A stretch of DNA of 64,000 nt from Ascidiimonas meishanensis (GTDB lineage Bacteria; Bacteroidota; Bacteroidia; Flavobacteriales; Flavobacteriaceae), in assembly GCF_037782385.1 (NCBI RefSeq), contig NZ_JBBEXD010000006.1, positions 248,001 through 312,000 on the forward strand, written 5' to 3'. Below are positions 28,369 to 37,694 of the stretch, in pieces; the stretch's first letter is position 1; each line of letters starts with the position of its first letter. Below the pieces are notes generated by a model. The model was not told the DNA's origin, made no database searches, and worked only from the letters and a program-made list of their open reading frames with translations. A program made the translations under genes and the position numbers.

Positions 28369-30320
28369 AAAGATTCATTTTCTTAATTTCTGTTATCTGT
28401 ACTTTCTTTGGATATGCGCAAGACCCTATTAACTGGACTAGTTCCGTTGAAAAAATATCAGATACTGAGTTTATACTTGTTTTTCAAGCAGAGATAGAGA
28501 ATGGTTGGCACCTCTATTCAATTAAAGAACCCAAAGATCTTGGTCCCATACCTACCAGTATTAATTTTGAAAATAAAAATAACGATTTTGAAGTTTTGGG
28601 CGGTCCTACAGAAAGTGAGACTATTACCGAATTTGATAAAGTTTTTGAAACCGAACTTTCGTTTTTCGACAAAAAAGCCATTTTTAAACAGCGTATTCAA
28701 ATTTTAAACAAAGCTACCAATCAAATCAAGGCATGGGTAGAATACCAGGCATGTGATGATGAGGTGTGTATTTTTAGAGATGAGGAATTTCTATTTTCTC
28801 TAGATGGTTCTGCAGTAAAGCAAGAGGCGGTGACACTGGATGCAAAAAGTATTGCACTTTCAAATCAATTAAAACTACCGCTTGAAAATAAAGGAGTGTT
28901 ATCAAAAGATCAAAAAGAGATTACAAATGGTGAAAATTACTGGGGCATTTTTGCCTTAGGCTTTCTTGGGGGATTACTAGCACTATTAACTCCCTGTGTT
29001 TTTCCTATGATACCCCTTACCGTATCTTTTTTTACAAAAAGTGCCACAACTAATAAAAAAGGGATTACAAATGCCATTCTCTATGGTTTTTTTATTGTGT
29101 TGATTTATTTTCTTTTGAGTCTTCCATTTCATTTTCTTGATAGTATTCAACCAGAGTTACTAAACACCATTTCAACCAATATTTGGTTAAACCTATTTTT
29201 CTTTGTTATATTCATATTTTTTGCTTTTTCATTTTTTGGATATTATGAGCTTACGCTTCCTGCTAGTTGGAGCAATAAAATGGACAATGCATCTGGAGTT
29301 GGCGGAGTTATTGGTATTTTCTTTATGGCGGTTACCCTTGCCATCGTTTCTTTCTCTTGTACAGGTCCTATACTAGGAGGTTTACTTGGTAGCACTACAT
29401 TATCAGAAGGTAATGTAGCATTTAATTTGAGTCTGGGAATGACTGGATTTGGATTGGCATTAGCATTACCTTTTGCACTCTTTGCTTTATTTCCAGGTTG
29501 GTTGAATTCCCTTCCAAAATCAGGAGGCTGGTTAAATACGGTTAAGGTAGTTCTAGGATTTCTTGAATTAGCGTTGGCTTTTAAGTTTCTATCAAATGCA
29601 GACCTAGTGTCTCACTGGGGAATTCTTAAATATGAAATATTTATAGGTATATGGATTGTGGTATTTTTATTAATGGCACTTTATCTATTTGGCAAACTGC
29701 GATTTAATCATGATGCACCCCTAAAAAAGTTGAGTAAAATTAGACTTTCGTTGGGCATTATTACGGTTCTTTTTGTGCTCTATCTAGCTGCAGGTTTAGG
29801 AAAAATGATTCCTCTAAAATTAATAAGCGGTTTTCCACCACCACAATTCTACAGTGTTTTTGAAACAAAAAATGATTGTCCTTTAGGACTCAATTGTTTT
29901 AAAGACTTTGACGAAGGGCTACAGTATGCACAAAAAAGTAATAAACCTATTTTATTAGACTTTACAGGATGGGCATGCGTAAATTGTAGAAAGATGGAAG
30001 AGACCGTATGGAGTGATCCGGAGGTATTCAATCTTATTAATGAAAAATATGTTTTAATATCACTTTATGTAGATGATAGAAAAGCACTTCCTGAAGAAGA
30101 ACAATTTGGGTATCAATTGAAGTCTAACCGTATTAAACAGATTCAAACAATTGGGGATAAATGGGCTACTTTTCAGGCATTAAATTTTCAAACAGCTTCA
30201 CAACCTTATTATATTTTGATGAGTCCAAATTTTGAAATACTAAATGAGGCACAACAATATTCAGGTACAGAAACTTATTATAATTGGTTGCAGGGAGGAC
30301 TTAAAAATTTTAAGCCTTGA
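28365..30320 (+). CDS. dsbD: Thiol:disulfide interchange protein DsbD-like
   Basis: A 651-residue electron conduit across the inner membrane. It has a signal peptide (about 1-18), an N-terminal immunoglobulin-like domain with cysteines in ACDDEVC, eight or so membrane helices with the TPCVFPMIPLTVSF and SFSCTGPILGG cysteine motifs, and a C-terminal thioredoxin domain with WACVNC near residue 540. It passes cytoplasmic thioredoxin electrons to periplasmic partners, for example in cytochrome c maturation. All three modules are present, so it looks complete. Confidence 0.93.
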   Translation: MKRFIFLISVICTFFGYAQDPINWTSSVEKISDTEFILVFQAEIENGWHLYSIKEPKDLGPIPTSINFENKNNDFEVLGGPTESETITEFDKVFETELSFFDKKAIFKQRIQILNKATNQIKAWVEYQACDDEVCIFRDEEFLFSLDGSAVKQEAVTLDAKSIALSNQLKLPLENKGVLSKDQKEITNGENYWGIFALGFLGGLLALLTPCVFPMIPLTVSFFTKSATTNKKGITNAILYGFFIVLIYFLLSLPFHFLDSIQPELLNTISTNIWLNLFFFVIFIFFAFSFFGYYELTLPASWSNKMDNASGVGGVIGIFFMAVTLAIVSFSCTGPILGGLLGSTTLSEGNVAFNLSLGMTGFGLALALPFALFALFPGWLNSLPKSGGWLNTVKVVLGFLELALAFKFLSNADLVSHWGILKYEIFIGIWIVVFLLMALYLFGKLRFNHDAPLKKLSKIRLSLGIITVLFVLYLAAGLGKMIPLKLISGFPPPQFYSVFETKNDCPLGLNCFKDFDEGLQYAQKSNKPILLDFTGWACVNCRKMEETVWSDPEVFNLINEKYVLISLYVDDRKALPEEEQFGYQLKSNRIKQIQTIGDKWATFQALNFQTASQPYYILMSPNFEILNEAQQYSGTETYYNWLQGGLKNFKP

Positions 30321-30398
30321 TATCAATACCCCAATCTAATTTCAAGAGTATTTATTAAATAAGGGTTATATTTAGACCACTAAATCCAATCAAATTTT

Positions 30399-32267
30399 AT
30401 GAAGACTACATTACTCAATGAATTGAGATTATTTAAGTTATTAGCCATTTTAATGCTGTTTTCTTTTACAGCAATTTTTGCACAAGACTTTGCAGTAAGA
30501 GACCATTACAATAAACAGGAAGTGACTATTGAAATGCGAGATGGGGTTAAACTCCATACCACTATATACTCCCCAAAAGATACGAGCAAAAAACAACCAA
30601 TATTACTGCAACGTACACCCTACAGTTGCGCTCCTTATGGGGAAGATAGGTACCGTTCTAAAATTGGACCTAATGAAGTCTTAATGAAAGAAGGGAATAT
30701 TATTGTTTACCAAGACGTAAGAGGGCGTTGGAATAGTGAAGGAGTTTATGACAATATGCGAGCCTATATCCCTAAGAAAAAGCGAAATCAAGTAGATGAA
30801 GCCTCAGATACCTATGATACCATTGATTGGCTGGTGAAAAATGTTGCTAATAATAATGGAAGAGTAGGAGTATGGGGAATATCTTACCCTGGTTTTTATG
30901 CCACCTATTCTTTACTAGATTCACATCCAGCATTGAAAGCGGTATCACCACAAGCTTGTATTGGGGATTTTTTCTTTGATGATTTTCATCATAATGGAGC
31001 TTATTTGTTAAGTTATTGGAGAGCAACAGCTGTATTTGGCTATGAGAAGACAAGCCCTGTTAAAAAAGCCTGGTATTCTTTTCCAGACATAGGAACTAAA
31101 GATCAATATCAATTCTTTCTGGATGTAGGCCCTTTAAGTAATCTAGATACCTATTATAAAGAAGACAATGTTTTTTGGCAACAATTAAAGGAGCATCCTA
31201 ATTATGATGAATTCTGGCAATCTAGAGGTATAATTCAGCATTTGGAGAAAATTAAACCTGCAACTATGATTGTAGGCGGCTGGTTTGATGCGGAAGATTT
31301 ATACGGCCCTTTAGAAACCTATAAGAATATAGAAAAGCGAAGCAAGAATTACAATACTTTGGTTATGGGACCATGGAGTCATGGAGATTGGGCAAGAACA
31401 AAAGAGAGACAAGCTATTGGAAATATTTATTTTGGGAATGATATTTCTAAATTTTATCAAGAAGAGATAGAGACTACATTTTTCAACCATTTTCTAAAAG
31501 GAAAAGCAGATGGTAATTCCGGACTTCCGGAAGCCTACGTATTTGATACAGGGCGAATGGACTGGAAAACCTTTGAAACATGGCCTCCTAAAGAAATTGA
31601 AACTAAAATATATTCATTGCAGCAAAATCAGCGTATGGGGGCCATAGCAACTCGTGAATTTTCATTTCAGGAATTTGTAAGTGATCCCAATAAACCGGTA
31701 CCGTATACAGAAGATATTAAAATGGTATTTACGCCTCGTAAATATATGACCGATGATCAACGCTTTGCAGCAAGAAGACCTGATGTATTGGTTTTTGAAA
31801 CAGAAGTCTTAGAGAATGATGTAACACTTGTAGGTGATTTATTGGCAAAGTTACAAGTTTCTACTACGGGTACAGATGCGGATTGGATAGTAAAACTGAT
31901 TGATGTATTTCCGCCTGATGCACCTGATTATGAAGAAACACAAGACTACTTAAAAATGAGTAATTATCACATGATGGTTAGAAGTGAAGTGATGAGAGGC
32001 CGTTTCCGTAATAGTTTTAGCAATCCAGAACCGTTTACCCCTAATGAAATAACCAATGTAAACGTAAAACTGCAAGATGTTTTTCATACCTTCAAAAAAG
32101 GACATAAGATTCAGGTTCAAGTGCAAAGTACCTGGTTTCCTTTAATAGATTTAAATCCTCAAAGCTTTGTTGATAATATTTTCAAGGCAAAGAAAGAAGA
32201 TTTTACAAAAGAGACTCACCGCGTTTATAACACATCAACGATTAATTTTAATGTTTTGAAAGACTAA
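30399..32267 (+). CDS. CocE/NonD-family hydrolase (X-Pro dipeptidyl-peptidase S15-like)
   Basis: A 622-residue secreted alpha/beta hydrolase. It has a signal peptide (about 1-29), the nucleophile S162 in GVWGISYPG, an aspartate in GGWFDAED and a histidine in MGPWSHGDW, then a C-terminal jelly-roll domain (about 430-620). Relatives include cocaine esterase, glutaryl-7-ACA acylase and X-Pro peptidases; the true substrate is probably a peptide or ester in the periplasm or outside. It stands alone, 78 bases after dsbD. Confidence 0.9.
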   Translation: MKTTLLNELRLFKLLAILMLFSFTAIFAQDFAVRDHYNKQEVTIEMRDGVKLHTTIYSPKDTSKKQPILLQRTPYSCAPYGEDRYRSKIGPNEVLMKEGNIIVYQDVRGRWNSEGVYDNMRAYIPKKKRNQVDEASDTYDTIDWLVKNVANNNGRVGVWGISYPGFYATYSLLDSHPALKAVSPQACIGDFFFDDFHHNGAYLLSYWRATAVFGYEKTSPVKKAWYSFPDIGTKDQYQFFLDVGPLSNLDTYYKEDNVFWQQLKEHPNYDEFWQSRGIIQHLEKIKPATMIVGGWFDAEDLYGPLETYKNIEKRSKNYNTLVMGPWSHGDWARTKERQAIGNIYFGNDISKFYQEEIETTFFNHFLKGKADGNSGLPEAYVFDTGRMDWKTFETWPPKEIETKIYSLQQNQRMGAIATREFSFQEFVSDPNKPVPYTEDIKMVFTPRKYMTDDQRFAARRPDVLVFETEVLENDVTLVGDLLAKLQVSTTGTDADWIVKLIDVFPPDAPDYEETQDYLKMSNYHMMVRSEVMRGRFRNSFSNPEPFTPNEITNVNVKLQDVFHTFKKGHKIQVQVQSTWFPLIDLNPQSFVDNIFKAKKEDFTKETHRVYNTSTINFNVLKD

Positions 32268-32538
32268 AGTGTAGATATTATCTTTAGGATTGATAAGAAA
32301 TTTACATCTATTTTGTAACTTATTTATAATGAGTATTGTAGAATTTACTTCTATGAGATTTAGATATAAATGAAAGTAGATAAAATTCGTTTTGATTTTA
32401 AGTTTTTAAGTATGATTTTTTATGTTAAATTTGAAAATACGTTATACATAAAATTGTCATTTTTTCGTCCGAATTTTTTCAGATGAATCGTAATTGTTTA
32501 ATCAAAATTTTTAACCAAAATCCTTAAAATTCTAAATT

Positions 32539-32931
32539 ATGGGAAAAAAGCCAAAAAACGTTCCGCTTAAAGAAGCACAAGATTGGGTGAAGTGCTGGAG
32601 AAAAAAACAAGGTAGTTATAATAAGCACCACAGAATTAAAGGATTCCTCATCCCGATGGACGATCTTACAGCTATAATGGCTGAACCCGAAGTAGCTAAC
32701 GTAAGAGCTTATATTGGGGTAGAAGAAAAAACAGACGGTAAAAAGCATACTTCCGAGGAAAAGCTTTTGCTGGTTGGAGTTCGTGCAGATGGTACAGATA
32801 TAATTTATGACACTGCCAATGGTCTAGTTGGAGAAGATCCAACAGATGATGGAATCTATGACTTCACTGAACCTTGTCCAAATACATGTGACACCAGTAG
32901 TCCACTTTATGACACTTCAAACGGAGGATAA
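32539..32931 (+). CDS. Hypothetical protein preceding a two-component operon
   Basis: A 130-residue soluble protein without signal peptide or known domain. The N-terminus is basic (MGKKPKNVPLKEAQDW); the C-terminus is acidic and threonine/asparagine-rich with a CPNTC pair (about 114-118). It is followed with no gap by a membrane protein, a histidine kinase and a response regulator, so it is probably the signal, target or partner of that system (inference). A TAAATTTG -7-like box lies at 32426-32433, but no matching -33 element is visible. Confidence 0.7.
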   Translation: MGKKPKNVPLKEAQDWVKCWRKKQGSYNKHHRIKGFLIPMDDLTAIMAEPEVANVRAYIGVEEKTDGKKHTSEEKLLLVGVRADGTDIIYDTANGLVGEDPTDDGIYDFTEPCPNTCDTSSPLYDTSNGG

Positions 32932-33570
32932 ATGTCTATAATGCGAATAATCTCATTAATCAGTAATATAGTATTGCTGATTAATGTGATTCTTTTTTTT
33001 ATCTTTCTATTTCGCAAGGGAAAGACATATAAGGTGTTTTCATTTTACTTGTTAGGTATATTTTGTATTCAATTGATTACAATAATTATGGCTCGATTAA
33101 AAATGAATAATATCTATATTTCTCATGTCTATTTTATCTATCAGTTTTTATCCTTAAGCTATTTTTATTTTTTGTTGATGAAAGATCAAATGCAGAAAAG
33201 AATTGTACTTATTGGAACTGGAATTGTATTGTTGAGTTTAATCATACAATATTCACTTAATTTTAATGGAATTTTTTATCAGTTTAATTTGTTTGAGGTT
33301 TTTATTACCTCTTTTTTCTTAATCCTTTTTGCAGTTTTACATTACTACAATATGCTGAGTCATCAAAAACAAGTAATGTATATTAATACAGGTGTGATTG
33401 TCTATTTAATGTCAAGCAGTTTATTGTTTATTGGTGGAAACTTAGTTATTAGCTCAAGCACAGAAATCACTAAATGGATTTGGATTATCAATGCAGCAAT
33501 ATACCTCATCTACCAATTGCTTATTTTTGTAGAATGGAAGCAAACCTACCCGGCCAAGAACCTTCGGTAA
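32932..33570 (+). CDS. Multi-pass membrane protein of a two-component operon
   Basis: A 212-residue protein with about six or seven membrane helices and almost no soluble loops. Its ATG directly follows the previous stop codon, and its last 37 bases overlap the histidine kinase start. No family is recognised. Position suggests it is the sensing membrane part for the next gene's kinase, which has just one helix of its own. Confidence 0.75.
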   Translation: MSIMRIISLISNIVLLINVILFFIFLFRKGKTYKVFSFYLLGIFCIQLITIIMARLKMNNIYISHVYFIYQFLSLSYFYFLLMKDQMQKRIVLIGTGIVLLSLIIQYSLNFNGIFYQFNLFEVFITSFFLILFAVLHYYNMLSHQKQVMYINTGVIVYLMSSSLLFIGGNLVISSSTEITKWIWIINAAIYLIYQLLIFVEWKQTYPAKNLR

Positions 33571-34325
33571 TTAGTGCAATTATTTTTGGAATACTCCTGT
33601 TACTTCTAATGGCAGGACTTTTAATTCTTTTTTTCTTTCTATCTCGAAAAAAAATTATACAAAAGGAACTAGAAAAAAAGGATATGCTTATTGAACATCA
33701 AAAGCATTTACTACATGCTACCATTATCACACAAGAAGAAGAACGTAAACGTATTGCCAGAGATTTACATGATGACATTAGTGCGAAGCTTAATATTGTA
33801 TCCCTTAATTCACATTTACTCAATGACAAGATTAATCAAGAGGAAAAACAAGAGGTGATAACCAATATCATAACCATGACGGCTAAAGCCCTGGAAAATT
33901 CTAGAAGAATTGCACATGATTTATTGCCCCCAGTTCTAGAAAAGTTTGGTCTAAAAGCAGGAATAGAAGAATTGTGTGATGAATTTGCAACAGCTAAGAA
34001 TACCAAGGTTACCTTATCTATTGATGCTGATTTTGATAAACTAGATGAAATTGAAGGTTTAAACCTATTTAGGATTCTTCAGGAATTGATGAATAATTCA
34101 CTCCGGCACGGGAAAGCAACGCTTATTGATCTTAAATTTTCAAACGATGGATCAAGAATAAAATTGAATTATCTAGACAATGGAGAAGGGTTTGATATGA
34201 AAATACTAGCAAATAAAGCGGGTCTAGGAATGAAAAATATAGAAAGTAGGGTTGAATTGTTAAAAGGAACAATTAAATTTGAAAGTGAAACTGGCAAAGG
34301 CGTAAAAGTTTTGTTACTGATTTAA
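33534..34325 (+). CDS. NarL-type sensor histidine kinase
   Basis: A 263-residue kinase. One membrane helix (about 12-37), then HisKA_3 with phospho-acceptor H79 in RIARDLHDDIS, and an HATPase (NNSLRHG near 183; DNGEGFD). It should phosphorylate the LuxR-type regulator encoded 6 bases downstream. The ATG at 33534 is chosen because the longer frame from 33474 begins inside the coding frame of the upstream membrane protein and adds a non-conserved tail. Confidence 0.92.
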   Translation: MEANLPGQEPSVISAIIFGILLLLLMAGLLILFFFLSRKKIIQKELEKKDMLIEHQKHLLHATIITQEEERKRIARDLHDDISAKLNIVSLNSHLLNDKINQEEKQEVITNIITMTAKALENSRRIAHDLLPPVLEKFGLKAGIEELCDEFATAKNTKVTLSIDADFDKLDEIEGLNLFRILQELMNNSLRHGKATLIDLKFSNDGSRIKLNYLDNGEGFDMKILANKAGLGMKNIESRVELLKGTIKFESETGKGVKVLLLI

Positions 34326-34331
34326 ACAAAA

Positions 34332-35021
34332 ATGAACGGTAAAATCAAAATAGCACTAGCAGATGATGAAGTTTTATTTCGGAAAGGAATAGGATTCATA
34401 CTCCAACGTGAACCTGATTTAGAAATAGTTTTTGAAGCCAATAATGGAAGAGAGTTGATAAACTTTATTCAAGAAACAGATACTCTTCCAGATATTATTT
34501 TGATGGATCTTAAAATGCCAGAATTAGATGGGGTGGAAGCGACTAGATTCATTCACAATAAAAATCCAGAATTACGGGTTATTGCCTTAACAAGTTATGA
34601 TACCAAGGCTTTTAAAGCGAATATGATTAAATTAGGAGCTGCTTCTTATTTAGTTAAAAATAGTACGCCCTCAGAAGTTATTTTCACCATAAGGGAAGTG
34701 ATGGAAAAAGGCTTTTACTATGATGCCAGTGTCATGAAAATTATTCATGAAGATGTATTATCAGGAAAGAGTGCTAAAAAAGATTCAGAAGACGAGAAAA
34801 TATTAACCCGTAGAGAAAAAGAAGTATTAAAACTTATCTGCAAACAACTCACTACTGGTGAAATAGCCGATAAACTTTTTATTAGCCCAAGAACCGTAGA
34901 AGGGCATCGGAATAACCTCTTGTTAAAAACAGAATCTAAGAATACCGCAGGGCTAGTGATCTATGGTATTAAAAAAGAACTGATTACTGTTTATCCGGAC
35001 GAGAATAACCTCAAAAAGTAA
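34332..35021 (+). CDS. NarL/FixJ-family response regulator
   Basis: A 229-residue regulator with receiver domain (aspartates D11/D12, phosphorylated D59 in ILMDLKMPELDG, K near 109) and a C-terminal LuxR helix-turn-helix (about 160-220, LTRREKEVLKLI ... SPRTVEGHRNN). It pairs with the preceding kinase. The regulon is unknown; the two small genes at the front of the operon are obvious candidates. Confidence 0.95.
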   Translation: MNGKIKIALADDEVLFRKGIGFILQREPDLEIVFEANNGRELINFIQETDTLPDIILMDLKMPELDGVEATRFIHNKNPELRVIALTSYDTKAFKANMIKLGAASYLVKNSTPSEVIFTIREVMEKGFYYDASVMKIIHEDVLSGKSAKKDSEDEKILTRREKEVLKLICKQLTTGEIADKLFISPRTVEGHRNNLLLKTESKNTAGLVIYGIKKELITVYPDENNLKK

Positions 35022-35125
35022 ATCTAGCTATCTATTCTTTTAACATAAGAATAAAAACAGGTGTTTCTACGCTGGTAGAAGAATTTTCTTATTTGTTAAT
35101 TTGTAATAACCAAATTACAATAAAT

Positions 35126-36574
35126 ATGAAAAAACTAACCTTTCTTTTACTGGCAATGGTGATAGGATCATGCCAGCCAAAAAAACAAGAACAACCCACT
35201 TCAGAAAAAGACCTGGCGCAGGCAACAATTGAAACAGCTTATTGTTTTGATCTCTCCAAAGTTCACTTTTGCGAAGATAAAACAGATACATTCTGTTCAG
35301 AATTACCTTTGGATGTACAAAATATGAATAGTGCAGATGGAGGTTTTGGGTTTGGATATACTTCTAAGCTAAGTCCTGAATTCCAGCCCTCTTTTGATCT
35401 TTTTTCGTGGCAGACTTTTATAGCCCTTAATTGGCCTGCGGATGCTTCGGGAAATCCAACAGGAGATTTAACAGATCATCCTGATGCATTACGGGTATGG
35501 GAACATTATACCGATGTAAATACCTTATTTGAAGCAAATACAAATGCATTGACTGCCAAGAATAAACTTTCTAGTGAAAAGCCTACTAGATTCTTTTATT
35601 TAGACTCTAAATCACCAACTGCAGAAGTGAATCCTTCTAGTTTTTTACAGGCAGATGGGTATCCTTTAATAGACAGAAATTTAAATTTTGTTGTGTTTGA
35701 GGAAAAAGTAAATGCTATTGAAGAAGGTTTTATTACAAGCAATGATCTCACCACTAAAGCAGGTATAGACGCTTACTATAATGCCAATAATCAAACCTTT
35801 GAAATGCCAGTAAATACTGCTAGTCTTCCCGGAGCTATGGAAATTAAAGCGTCATGGAGAATATTAGATACCAGCAAAGGAGATGATCTTTCAAAATATT
35901 ACCATCAAAATGCGGTAATCTATATTTCTGCAGAGAGCAGTGCAACAGGCGAAGCGTTTACTATTAATTGCATTGTAGGCCTTGTAGGACTTCATATTGT
36001 GCGAAAAACTGAAAAGTTTAAAGATTGGATCTGGAGTACTTTTGAACATGTAGACAATGTTCCAGATAATCCACAGCAAGCACAAGATCAAATGGAAAAA
36101 CAATGGTCATTCTACAACCCAGAATGTTTAAATTGTGAGCCTAACACGCCCCCACCGCACGTTGCAGGTGATACAGTGAATAACAAAGTGATGTACCGTT
36201 GGAATAGTACCGCTCCTTACGCAGCTCGTTATGCACAGAGCGTACCAGGCGAAACAGGTGATGGTTTTGGCACCCAGGTAACAAGAGTCTATCCTATTTA
36301 TTTTTGTACTGAACAAATGAATGCGATATGGCAAGCGGCTTTAAAAAACCAAAATTCAGTATTTGCAAATTATAGACTCATAGGAAGTCAATGGACTAAA
36401 AGTGATGGACCTACCAAGGCGCCAGATGCTCCATTTTTCTTGGGAAGCATTACCGCAGAAACCTATATGCAAAATACCTCTTCTTGTATAACCTGCCATA
36501 ATTTTGCGGGGATTACCTATCAAAAAACAAAAATTAAGACAGATTTTAGTTTTATTTTCGGGAATGCCGAGTAA
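35126..36574 (+). CDS. Lipoprotein with C-terminal haem-binding CXXCH motif
   Basis: A 482-residue protein. The ATG at 35126 gives a lipoprotein leader with lipobox MVIGSC; a start 11 codons earlier spoils it. A single CITCH motif (C454, C457, H458) near the end would bind c-type haem covalently. The large middle part is rich in aromatic and acidic residues and is not recognised. An electron-transfer or haem-containing oxidoreductase role in the periplasm or at the outer membrane is inferred. Strong terminator behind it. Confidence 0.75.
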   Translation: MKKLTFLLLAMVIGSCQPKKQEQPTSEKDLAQATIETAYCFDLSKVHFCEDKTDTFCSELPLDVQNMNSADGGFGFGYTSKLSPEFQPSFDLFSWQTFIALNWPADASGNPTGDLTDHPDALRVWEHYTDVNTLFEANTNALTAKNKLSSEKPTRFFYLDSKSPTAEVNPSSFLQADGYPLIDRNLNFVVFEEKVNAIEEGFITSNDLTTKAGIDAYYNANNQTFEMPVNTASLPGAMEIKASWRILDTSKGDDLSKYYHQNAVIYISAESSATGEAFTINCIVGLVGLHIVRKTEKFKDWIWSTFEHVDNVPDNPQQAQDQMEKQWSFYNPECLNCEPNTPPPHVAGDTVNNKVMYRWNSTAPYAARYAQSVPGETGDGFGTQVTRVYPIYFCTEQMNAIWQAALKNQNSVFANYRLIGSQWTKSDGPTKAPDAPFFLGSITAETYMQNTSSCITCHNFAGITYQKTKIKTDFSFIFGNAE

Positions 36575-36602
36575 GAATTTTTAAACCATTTTCAGATAAA
36601 AT

Positions 36603-36639
36603 AAATATGCGTACAACTTTAAAATTGTGCGCATATTTT
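36603..36639 (+). terminator. Terminator after the haem lipoprotein gene
   Basis: A 14-bp stem with one G-U pair (36603-36616 with 36625-36638) around an 8-base loop, flanked by AT-rich DNA, 28 bases after the stop codon. Confidence 0.75.
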
Positions 36640-36857
36640 AATTTAAAGAATAAGCTATCTTTTTTTGAATTTAACGATAATAGGAATACAATACGGTATC
36701 TTTTGGTATTTGAATTGGCTCCTCATAATTAATTTTTGTAGGTTGTATTCTTACCCATTCAAGGAAGTAGTACTCCATAAACAGTAATATATAATGTAAG
36801 ATAATTCTCTTTATTAAAAAGAAATTATTTTCTTTGTAATCGTAATTTTATGTGTAA

Positions 36858-37694
36858 ATGCTTACAAAAGTTTATGGAAGTGCCGTTTTTGGAGTAGATG
36901 CTACCACCATCACAGTAGAAGTTAATGTTGCAAAAGGAATAGGGTATCATTTGGTAGGATTACCAGATAATGCCATTAAGGAAAGTAATTATCGCATTGC
37001 AGCAGCCTTACAAAACAAAGGCTTTAGGATTCCCGGAAAGAAAATCACCATCAATATGGCTCCTGCCGATATGCGCAAAGAAGGGTCTGCCTATGATCTT
37101 ACGCTGGCAATGGGTATTCTGGTAGCTTCCGGACAAATAAAAGGAGCGCAGCTAGATCAATATATTATTATGGGAGAACTGTCATTAGATGGCAGTCTTC
37201 AGCCTATAAAAGGAGCTTTGTCTATTGCCATACAAGCCAGAAAAGAAGGGTATAAGGGTTTTATTCTTCCCAATGCCAATGCAAAAGAAGCCGCAATCGT
37301 TAATGATTTGGAGGTATATGGAGTAGATACCATAGATCAAGTAATTCAATATTTTGATGAGGATATTCCATTAACGCAAACTATAGTAGACACTCGTAAA
37401 GAATTTTATCAGGCATTAGATTTTCCAGAGTTTGATTTTGCAGATGTTAAAGGACAGGAAAGTATCAAACGTTGTATGGAAATTGCCGCTGCTGGCGGAC
37501 ATAATATTATACTAATTGGTCCTCCAGGTGCCGGAAAGACCATGCTCGCCAAGAGATTACCAAGTATTCTACCACCAATGACGCTTCTTGAAGCCTTAGA
37601 AACCACCAAAATACACAGTGTAACAGGACGTATTCAAAAAGACACAAGCCTTATGGGCCAACGCCCCTTTAGAAGTCCGCACCATACCATTTAG
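36858..37694 (+). pseudogene. comM: comM/yifB (Mg-chelatase-like AAA ATPase), truncated by element insertion
   Basis: 278 codons of a protein usually about 510 long. The Lon-like N-terminal domain (about 1-190) and Walker A GPPGAGKTM (about 217-225) are intact, and the frame runs to the conserved RPFRSPHHTI motif, where a stop codon follows at once. The Walker B half is missing from the window. ComM is a hexameric helicase for branch migration in natural transformation; the truncated product lacks the second half of its motor. The other half should lie beyond the element's right end. Confidence 0.93.

Noticed and set aside
36858..37694. Intact short ComM homologue
   Set aside because: The stop follows a fully conserved motif mid-protein, and the flanking DNA carries a site-specific recombinase, so interruption is the better explanation.
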